Shown here: piece after piece, positions 59,128-64,000 of the stretch
Numbering within the stretch: the stretch's first letter is position 1
How the letters are laid out: every line of letters begins with the position of its first letter
Assembly (NCBI GenBank): GCA_028290665.1
Contig: JAQGJK010000026.1
Coordinates: 154,861-218,860 of the forward strand
Length of the DNA: 64,000 nucleotides
Reading direction: 5' to 3'
Source: Devosia sp.
GTDB lineage: Bacteria; Pseudomonadota; Alphaproteobacteria; Rhizobiales; Devosiaceae
Position numbers and translations under genes: made by a program
Notes under the pieces: generated by a model
What the model was told of the DNA's origin: nothing
Database searches by the model: none
What the model saw: the letters and a program-made list of their open reading frames with translations, nothing else

Positions 59128-59643
59128 TCACATTTCGCGTTCACGGCGTCGGACGCTATCCGTCGGCAACCCACCCTCACCGATGAACACTTCGAGCCGC
59201 CGCGACGCCGGCCCTACCGCCCGGTCGTCGAGGCCCCACTGCCGGGCCAGCGCATCGAGTCCCGCACGCAGCAGAAATTTGGCGCTGCGCCGCGGCCAGC
59301 GGCGTTCCGCCTCGATTTCCGCCAGCCCCTTGCCGAACCCACAGACATCGAGCACCACTCCGGCGCAATCGCCCGGCAGGCCGGCCACCAGTGTGTTGAG
59401 CTGTTTCCGTGCAGTGGCGGCGCTATCCGAAAGGTCATTGCCCCCACCGCCGCCGCCTGGAATTCGCACAGCGTCATAGGACATGGTCAGCCGCGGCATT
59501 AGCGCCGCCCGCCGAAACAGGCCCTGCAGCCGCACCGCGGCCTCCAGCTGCCGCGCCCCGAGAAACGCCTCGCTTTCCCCCGCTTGCGGTTTGGCGAGCC
59601 GAAGCAGCGGGGTGGTGTCGGCCACCCGGACCGGCGCCGCCAT
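59128..59643 (-). CDS. gafZ: GafZ-like GTA activator partner, DUF6456 (split GafA C-terminus)
   Basis: 171 residues from the ATG at 59643, with GAGG 5 bases upstream (the GAGG overlaps the gafY stop). DUF6456 signature: DTTPLLRLAKPQAGESEAFLGARQLEAAVRLQGLFRRAALMPRLTMSYDAVRIPGGGGG, and GVVLDVCGFGKGLAEIEAERRWPRRSAKFLLRAGLDALARQWG, typical of the protein placed after GafY in Caulobacter. In Caulobacter GafY and GafZ together activate the GTA; GafA of Rhodobacter is the fused form. Assigned from the family pattern and the adjacent partner. Confidence 0.7.
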   Translation of the reverse strand: MAAPVRVADTTPLLRLAKPQAGESEAFLGARQLEAAVRLQGLFRRAALMPRLTMSYDAVRIPGGGGGGNDLSDSAATARKQLNTLVAGLPGDCAGVVLDVCGFGKGLAEIEAERRWPRRSAKFLLRAGLDALARQWGLDDRAVGPASRRLEVFIGEGGLPTDSVRRREREM

Positions 59644-59650
59644 CGCCGCC

Positions 59651-60028
59651 TCACGCCGCGGCATCGGTCACCCCCTCGGCAAAGCTCCGGAGTTCGACAT
59701 GCAGCGTCTCGACCAGGCGATCGAACCCCGGATCGTCGCGGGCATCCTCGATCAGCTGGCAGGCGTGCCGCACCGTCGCCCGGTCGCGCCCGAACTGCCG
59801 CCCGATCTCGGCCATGCCGCGCGACAGCGTCGAATTGAGCAGGTACATCGCCAGTTGCCGCGCCCGCACCACCGCCGCCCGGCCGCGCTTCTCGCGCACC
59901 AGCACCGCTGCATCGACCCCGTTAGCCACCGCCGCCAGATCGAGCGCCAGCGACCCAACCAGATCGCGCCGCACCCCCGCCTGCCGCCACAGCCCCGCCT
60001 CACGCCGCTCGCCACTCAAAACCCGCAT
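59651..60028 (-). CDS. gafY: GafY-like DNA-binding GTA activator (DnaA-IV-like domain)
   Basis: 125 residues from ATG 60028, with GGAGG 5 bases upstream. The middle has a DnaA domain IV-like helix-turn-helix: ARQLAMYLLNSTLSRGMAEIGRQFGRDRATVRHACQLIEDARDD (about 56-100), where GRDRATVRHA mirrors the DnaA box-binding motif. It is followed by the DUF6456 gene with 7 bases between, so the pair is an operon. In GafA-type systems this protein binds the GTA promoter. The GTA structural cluster is in the same window. Confidence 0.7.
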   Translation of the reverse strand: MRVLSGERREAGLWRQAGVRRDLVGSLALDLAAVANGVDAAVLVREKRGRAAVVRARQLAMYLLNSTLSRGMAEIGRQFGRDRATVRHACQLIEDARDDPGFDRLVETLHVELRSFAEGVTDAAA

Positions 60029-60045
60029 CGCACCCTCCAAACTTA

Positions 60046-60079
60046 ATAGGATTATATTCCTATATTGTTCGCACAACAA
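60046..60079 (-). promoter_or_regulatory. gafY promoter with two operator-like palindromes
   Basis: On the minus strand TTGTTG (-35, 60074-60079), a 17-base spacer and TATAAT (-10, 60051-60056) form a near-consensus sigma-70 promoter. Overlaid are TTGTT-CGCAC-AACAA (60065-60079) on the -35, and ATAGGA-N6-TCCTAT (60046-60063) on the -10. Both palindromes could block polymerase when bound. A GGAGG lies at 60034-60038. Confidence 0.75.
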
Positions 60080-60082
60080 CCA

Positions 60083-60107
60083 CCCCCCGGGGACAACATC
60101 GGGAAAC
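60083..60107 (-). repeat. 25-bp element shared with the GTA cluster front (copy 2)
   Basis: The same 25 bases as 21446-21470. It ends 3 bases upstream of the gafY -35 box, the classic position for an activator. Confidence 0.9.
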
Positions 60108-60155
60108 CAGCAGGGAGGTTGGGGTTATCGGCTCAAGGGGGCGCGAGGCAGTCGG

Positions 60156-61013
60156 TCAGGAGGATAACCCCCCTCGCCCAGCCCGCGGGAACCCCGCATG
60201 CGGCACCGTGACCCGGGTCGAATACAGCCGCCCGGTTGGGTTGCCCCGATTGATCTCCCCGGTCCATTCGTTGGCGCAGATGAACAGCGTGCGGCCGTCG
60301 GCGCCGCCGAGCATGCAGGCGAAGGCCATGCGGTCGATGGGGATTTCGGCAAGTACCGCGCCGCCCTCGGCGATGCGGACGCAGCGCGGGCCGGAGGCCA
60401 CCCACAGCCCGCCCTCGGCATCCATGCAAATGCCGTCGCCGCCCTGCCCCTCGAGTTTCGCCCATAGCCGGGGGTTCGACAGGCTGCCATCGTCCGCAAT
60501 GTCGAATGCCGTCAGCTGGCTGTTGAACGATTCGGCGCAGATCAGCGTCTTGCCGTCGGGGGTGATCACCATGCCGTTGGGGAACGCCAGATCGCCCTTC
60601 TGCCTCTCCACCGTGCCGTCCGGCCGCACTAGCGCAATGAAACCCGGCTGGAACTCGCCGCCGGGAAATTTGAAGTTGACGTTGTTGAGGTAGGTGTTGC
60701 CGCGGTCGTCGCAGACGATCTCGTTGTAGCCGAACTCGGCGTCGCTCAGATCGGCGAAGTCCGCGAGTTCGCCAGCTACCAGCTTCTGCAACTGTTTGCC
60801 CGTCGAGTTGACGACGAGGCAGGTGCCGTCCGCCGTCCAATCGAACGAGATCGGCAGCGATTTGACCGAGGCCATCGCCTCGCTCTCGCCCGCCTCGGTC
60901 AGCGCGTAAATCGTCTGCCCCACCCAATCAGCGAACCAGATGCGGCCGGCGTGCCAGCGCGGGCATTCCCCCATCAGGATATCCGCCTTGAGGGTTGCGA
61001 GTGCATTGGTCAT
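60156..61013 (-). CDS. SMP-30/gluconolactonase-family protein
   Basis: 285 residues. Six-bladed propeller: MGECPRWHAGRIWFADWVGQTIYAL (metal site Glu), LVVNSTGKQLQKLV, NEIVCDDRGNTYLNN, FPNGMVITPDGKTLICAESFNSQLTAFDI (Asn/Asp), GDGICMDAEGGLWVAS and FACMLGGADGRTLFICANEW. Lactonase-type hydrolase, substrate unknown. Confidence 0.93.
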   Translation of the reverse strand: MTNALATLKADILMGECPRWHAGRIWFADWVGQTIYALTEAGESEAMASVKSLPISFDWTADGTCLVVNSTGKQLQKLVAGELADFADLSDAEFGYNEIVCDDRGNTYLNNVNFKFPGGEFQPGFIALVRPDGTVERQKGDLAFPNGMVITPDGKTLICAESFNSQLTAFDIADDGSLSNPRLWAKLEGQGGDGICMDAEGGLWVASGPRCVRIAEGGAVLAEIPIDRMAFACMLGGADGRTLFICANEWTGEINRGNPTGRLYSTRVTVPHAGFPRAGRGGLSS

Positions 61014-61133
61014 GGTCAGTTTCCCTGTTCAGGACCATGACGCGCGACTACCAGCGATTTCGACACCCGGCCCATTTATCTTCATGATCCTCCCCTGTCG
61101 GAGACGGGCAGGAAAGGGCAGAAGCGGGCCGGA

Positions 61134-61547
61134 TCACCCCGGCGGCATTTTCTCGAACGCCGGCAGCCCCGGATCGACGTGATCCCAGACCTGCGCGCTA
61201 TGGGTCCACAGCACCTGCCGGGGTGCATAGCGGCTCGGATCGTCGAGGCTGGCGGCGCGGATGACGAGGAAATCCGGGTTGTCCGGGAAGGTCATGTACA
61301 CCGGCGAGCCGCAAATCGGGCAGAAGGCCCGCGCCTTCACGGTGCCGCCGTCGCCTACCGCGGTCCACACCGTCGCGGCGCCGGAAACCATCCCCGGCAG
61401 CCGGGCAAAAGTCAGGTGCGAGGCATGACCGGTGCCGCTTTCCTGCTGGCATTGCCGGCACTGGCAGTCGAGCATCATCAGCGGCTCGGCGGCGATTTCA
61501 TAGCGTATAGCGCCACAGGCGCAGCCTCCGGTATAGGGCTCGGTCAT
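61134..61547 (-). CDS. GFA-family protein (glutathione-dependent formaldehyde-activating type)
   Basis: 137 residues. Zinc-binding CACGAIRYEI, LDCQCRQCQQESGTGHASHLTF and AFCPICGSPVYMTF match the GFA/CENP-V fold. Its substrate is not fixed in the family. A stand-alone gene ahead of the ArsR/SRPBCC pair, transcribed in the same direction. Confidence 0.93.
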   Translation of the reverse strand: MTEPYTGGCACGAIRYEIAAEPLMMLDCQCRQCQQESGTGHASHLTFARLPGMVSGAATVWTAVGDGGTVKARAFCPICGSPVYMTFPDNPDFLVIRAASLDDPSRYAPRQVLWTHSAQVWDHVDPGLPAFEKMPPG

Positions 61548-61573
61548 GCAAAATCTCCCGGGTGGATAAAAGC

Positions 61574-62035
61574 TCAGTCGCTGTCGCCAAACTCGCCAAG
61601 GCTGCGGACCACCTTGGGCCAGGCGCTGCTCATGCTGTCGAACACCGTGACGTTGCGCGGCAGCACGAAGCCGGAGTGGACGAGCCGCAGCCGCGTGCCG
61701 GTCGCCACCGGCGTCAGCAGCCAGGTCACAAGACTATCGAGTTCGGAGCCGTAGCCGACATTGTCGGAGTGCCCGCTGCGCCACGTATAGGACAGCAACT
61801 CGCCAACCCGCACCTCCACCACCTCGCAGTTGATGGTCCCGTCCCAGGGTCCGGCCGGCTTGGTCTGGAAGGTAAACTCCGTGCCGGTCACCGCGGCAAA
61901 GCCGGTCGGCGCCATCAGCCAGCGCGCGATCAATTCGCCGCTGGTCAACACCCGCCACAGCAGCGGCGGCGCCTGCGGGAACATCTCGTCGACCACAATG
62001 GCCCGGCTGGCCGTCTCCAGAACTTCGGCAATCAT
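61574..62035 (-). CDS. SRPBCC / AHSA1-like protein (second copy)
   Basis: 153 residues, start at 62035 with an ATGA overlap with the ArsR gene. MIAEVLETASRAIVVDEMFPQAPPLLWRVLTSGELIARWLMAPTGFAAVTGTEFTFQTKP is the AHSA1 opening; PWDGTINCEVVEVRVGELLSYTWRSG follows. Same gene order as at 51295-52114, but the protein sequences are diverged. Confidence 0.9.
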   Translation of the reverse strand: MIAEVLETASRAIVVDEMFPQAPPLLWRVLTSGELIARWLMAPTGFAAVTGTEFTFQTKPAGPWDGTINCEVVEVRVGELLSYTWRSGHSDNVGYGSELDSLVTWLLTPVATGTRLRLVHSGFVLPRNVTVFDSMSSAWPKVVRSLGEFGDSD

Positions 62036-62367
62036 TGATCGATCTCCTGCAACAGGCTGCGCAACGCGCCGAGGCGCTGGCGCCAAAAGACGCCGTAATG
62101 GGTCATCCAGTCGAACAGCGGCTCAAAGCCGTCCGGCCGCGCCCGGTAAAAGGTTTTCCGCCCGTCGGGCCGTTCGAGCACCAGCCCCGCTGCTTTCAGC
62201 CGCTTCAAATGCTGCGACACTGCACCCTGGCTGACGCCGCTCCCCGCCGTCAGCTGGACGACGCTGATCTCTTCGGTGCCGACGATCCGCTCGAACAGCT
62301 CCCGCCGGGTCGGATCGGCCAAGGCGCGGAGAACAACATCGATGCTGGCTGGTTCAGGCATCTCCAC
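62032..62367 (-). CDS. ArsR-family regulator (second copy)
   Basis: 111 residues: DVVLRALADPTRRELFERIVGTEEISVVQLTAGSGVSQGAVSQHLKRLKAAGLVLERPDGRKTFYRARPDGFEPLFDWM is a full ArsR winged helix. No metal Cys. The start is 62367 (GTG) or 62361 (ATG); neither has a good ribosome-binding site. An inverted repeat directly upstream is a candidate operator. Confidence 0.92.
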   Translation of the reverse strand: MEMPEPASIDVVLRALADPTRRELFERIVGTEEISVVQLTAGSGVSQGAVSQHLKRLKAAGLVLERPDGRKTFYRARPDGFEPLFDWMTHYGVFWRQRLGALRSLLQEIDQ

Positions 62368-62369
62368 TC

Positions 62370-62403
62370 ATTAGCGAGGACTGATTGATAAGTCAACGCT
62401 AAT
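62370..62403. promoter_or_regulatory. Long inverted repeat before the second ArsR gene
   Basis: ATTAGCG (62370-62376) and CGCTAAT (62397-62403), with inner GACT/AGTC. It starts 2 bases upstream of the ArsR start. A likely operator. Confidence 0.65.
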
Positions 62404-62465
62404 TTATGTGTGATGCGGTGGAGACCCCATGACGCTGTCACCCTGAGTTCGAACCCCAACCGCAA

Positions 62466-62499
62466 AAACCAAAACGGCCGCCCGATGGGGGCGGCCGTT
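62466..62499 (-). terminator. Terminator of mucR
   Basis: AACGGCCGCCC / GGGCGGCCGTT stem (62473-62499) followed on the minus strand by TTTTGGTTTTT. A textbook rho-independent form after the MucR gene. Confidence 0.85.
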
Positions 62500-62526
62500 G
62501 GCGACGCTTTTCAGTGTTTCAATGGA

Positions 62527-62949
62527 TCAGGCGGCTTTGCGGCCGAGACCGTTGTCCTTGGCCAAACGCGAGCGGGTTGCCGAATAGTTCGGTGCAACCA
62601 TCGGGTAGTCGGCCGGCAAGCTCCACTTTTCGCGATACTGCTCGGGCGACAAATCGTAATGCGTCCGCAGATGCCGCTTCAGCGACTTGAACTTCTTGCC
62701 GTCTTCGAGACAGATGATAAAATCCGGATTGATCGATTTTTTTACCGAAACGGCCGGCTTCTGGTCTTCGACGATGACAGGGACCGAGTTGGTGTGCAGC
62801 GCCGTCAGGGTCGCATGGATGTCGACAATCAACTTCGCCAGGTCAGTCGAACTCAAGGCATTGTGGCTGACATAGGCGCAGACAATTTCAGTGCTCAATT
62901 CGATAAGCTCACTGCCGCCCTCGAGGGCGACACGGGTGAGATCATTCAT
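62527..62949 (-). CDS. MucR/Ros-family zinc-finger regulator
   Basis: 140 residues. The zinc-finger region FIICLEDGKKFKSLKRHLRTHYDLSPEQYREKWSLPADYPMVAPNYSATRSRLAKDNGLG is the Ros/MucR hallmark; one Cys is replaced by Asp as in many MucR proteins. N-terminal oligomerisation part 1-65. MucR proteins bind AT-rich DNA broadly and repress many genes. A target in this window, such as the AT-rich insert gene, is possible but not shown. Confidence 0.93.
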   Translation of the reverse strand: MNDLTRVALEGGSELIELSTEIVCAYVSHNALSSTDLAKLIVDIHATLTALHTNSVPVIVEDQKPAVSVKKSINPDFIICLEDGKKFKSLKRHLRTHYDLSPEQYREKWSLPADYPMVAPNYSATRSRLAKDNGLGRKAA

Positions 62950-63096
62950 ACTCTAGCCTTTCGTATACAACAGGGACACCGATGATATTGGCCGGTGCCG
63001 TTGTAGCGATTGGTAAACGTGTTTGCAGTCTCGTGCAACGTTTGAGCAAATGAACTGTGTATGCACTAACGGCCGAACATGACTAGGATTGTCGCT

Positions 63097-63140
63097 TTTC
63101 AGTGTCCGCAAACTCATCTTTCAGTGTCTGCAAACTCATC
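63097..63140. repeat. 22-bp tandem duplication at the end of mrpG
   Basis: Copies at 63097-63118 and 63119-63140 (TTTCAGTGTC(C/T)GCAAACTCA + TC) differ at one base. Because 22 is not a multiple of 3, the second copy shifts the frame, and the stop codon falls in the duplicated part. Confidence 0.85.
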
Positions 63141-63452
63141 CACAGCAGTCGATGCTGCCGGACGGTGCCCGGTCAGATAGCTCGCCCGCGCTAGTAGATG
63201 TGCGGATAACGGGGTGGTGAGCAGCACGAAGCCGATGCCAAGCCCCGCTCGCAATGCCACCGGCCCATCGAGCGAAACCATTGCAATCGCTGCGAAAATC
63301 AGACCGCAGCCAACGGCTCCGGCTTTCGATGCCGCGTGCATTCTGGTGTAAAAATCGGGGAAGCGCAGCAATCCGATGGCCGCCAGCAGCCCAAACAGCG
63401 CGCCGAAAATTACTAACACGATACTTGCGAAGACCAGCGCGTCGTTAAACAT
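63114..63452 (-). CDS. mrpG: Monovalent cation/H+ antiporter subunit G
   Basis: 112 residues from ATG 63452: MFNDALVFASIVLVIFGALFGLLAAIGLLRFPDFYTRMHAASKAGAVGCGLIFAAIAMVSL is the MnhG/MrpG pattern (LRFPD-x-YTRMHAA). Three membrane helices. The end DEFADTER arises from the tandem duplication described. It overlaps mrpF by 8 bases. Confidence 0.93.
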   Translation of the reverse strand: MFNDALVFASIVLVIFGALFGLLAAIGLLRFPDFYTRMHAASKAGAVGCGLIFAAIAMVSLDGPVALRAGLGIGFVLLTTPLSAHLLARASYLTGHRPAASTAVDEFADTER

Positions 63453-63768
63453 TGTGGCTTTTTTCCTCCCGCTGTTCCAGACCGCGACTTTTCGTCCCAT
63501 GCCGCAGCAGGTAGCGCGCGAGGGCGACGGTGGCGAGGAAACCGATCAGCGCCAGCCCGATGGCGAGGTCGAGATACAGCGTCATGCCGGTGCGGATGGC
63601 GAAAATCACGATGCAGCCGATGGTGAGCGTCGTCAGCAGGTCCAGCGCCAGAATCCGATCGGGCAGCGTCGGCCCGATAACCAGCCGCACCAGCGTCAAC
63701 GCCATCGCCAGCCCCTCGAGCCCCAGCGCTGCCCACGTCGCCAGTTCGAGCCACGCCAGGGCAGTCAT
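63445..63768 (-). CDS. mrpF: Monovalent cation/H+ antiporter subunit F
   Basis: 107 residues, three helices. LALVRLVIGPTLPDRILALDLLTTLTIGCIVIFAIRTGMTLYLDLAIGLALIGFLATVALARYL is the MrpF signature (GPT-x-x-DRI-x-A-x-D). It overlaps mrpE by 4 bases and mrpG by 8. Confidence 0.94.
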   Translation of the reverse strand: MTALAWLELATWAALGLEGLAMALTLVRLVIGPTLPDRILALDLLTTLTIGCIVIFAIRTGMTLYLDLAIGLALIGFLATVALARYLLRHGTKSRGLEQREEKSHNV

Positions 63769-64000
63769 CGAAACACCGCCATGATCCGCGCCTCAAAGCC
63801 CGCGGCAATCCCGGCGATCAGCGTCTCGCGATTAGTCAGTTGCAACACGTGGACATACAGCACGCTTCGGTCGGCCGACACATCGAGGCTTAGCGTCCCC
63901 GGCGTCAGGGTGATCAGGCTCGCCAATAGCGTGATCTCAACATCGGTCGTCACAAGCAGCGGATAGGCGATGATCGCCGGACGCAGCCGCGCCTTGAGAT
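63765..64000 (-). CDS. mrpE: Monovalent cation/H+ antiporter subunit E, C-terminal part (truncated by window edge)
   Basis: The frame continues upstream beyond the window edge at base 64000: LKARLRPAIIAYPLLVTTDVEITLLASLITLTPGTLSLDVSADRSVLYVHVL. The LITLTPGTLSLDVS motif is definitive for MnhE/MrpE. The GTG at 63953 is an internal codon, not the start. The rest of the mrp operon lies outside the window. Confidence 0.92.
   Translation of the reverse strand, partial: LKARLRPAIIAYPLLVTTDVEITLLASLITLTPGTLSLDVSADRSVLYVHVLQLTNRETLIAGIAAGFEARIMAVFR

Overview
The window is GC-rich, densely coded alphaproteobacterial chromosome. The gene set points to Hyphomicrobiales, probably a Devosia-like genus (inferred from families, not from a marker gene). 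Indicators are an RcGTA-type gene transfer agent cluster, a FeuPQ-like two-component pair with a small PepSY partner, MucR, a DUF2336 protein, a UPF0260 protein, a SufE gene next to a DUF5330-like gene, a ROSE-thermometer-controlled Hsp20 and a DmeR/DmeF pair. No rRNA, tRNA or CRISPR array was seen.

Layout. 1-5.4 kb: the end of a sarcosine-oxidase-alpha-like gene, an unknown 405-residue protein, a small lipoprotein, and the two-component pair with its PepSY partner. 5.5-21.1 kb: a complete minus-strand gene transfer agent (GTA) structural cluster from small terminase to the baseplate 'megatron' protein. A GH108 endolysin with a holin-like tail is attached at its end. The cluster carries palindromic repeats at gene borders and one AT-rich foreign gene on the opposite strand. 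21.2-39 kb: KTSC protein, HWE kinase, DUF378 protein, chromate transporter, Hsp70-like protein, VWA protein, degenerate GGDEF protein, UPF0260 protein, PBP1A, DUF1214/DUF1254 pair, DUF2336 protein, and a histidine kinase/peptidoglycan-binding/DUF1491 operon. 39-48.2 kb: sufE with a decayed second copy, GNAT acetyltransferase, Hsp20 with a ROSE element, a glycerophosphodiesterase-like protein, reductase/HxlR debris, an aldo-keto reductase with an Old Yellow Enzyme and a LysR regulator, and gene remnants. 48.2-58.9 kb: small regulator/enzyme modules (Rrf2 with FAD reductase, ArsR with SRPBCC, AraC-GyrI, DmeRF, reductase-HxlR) separated by palindromic repeats, including a 212-bp tandem array. 59.1-64 kb: a GafY/GafZ-like activator pair, SMP-30 hydrolase, GFA protein, a second ArsR/SRPBCC pair, MucR and the mrpEFG end of a cation antiporter operon.

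How it may work together. The structural GTA cluster and a split GafA-type activator (GafY with a DnaA-IV-like DNA-binding region, GafZ with DUF6456) lie in the same window, about 38 kb apart. An identical 25-bp sequence sits just upstream of the -35 box of the gafY promoter and again 320 bp upstream of the first GTA gene, in the same orientation relative to both. The gafY promoter is overlaid by two inverted repeats. This suggests a GTA control circuit readable in the DNA, and it is the most interesting signal here. Whether the GTA is functional is open, because an opposite-strand gene interrupts the cluster between g3 and g3.5.
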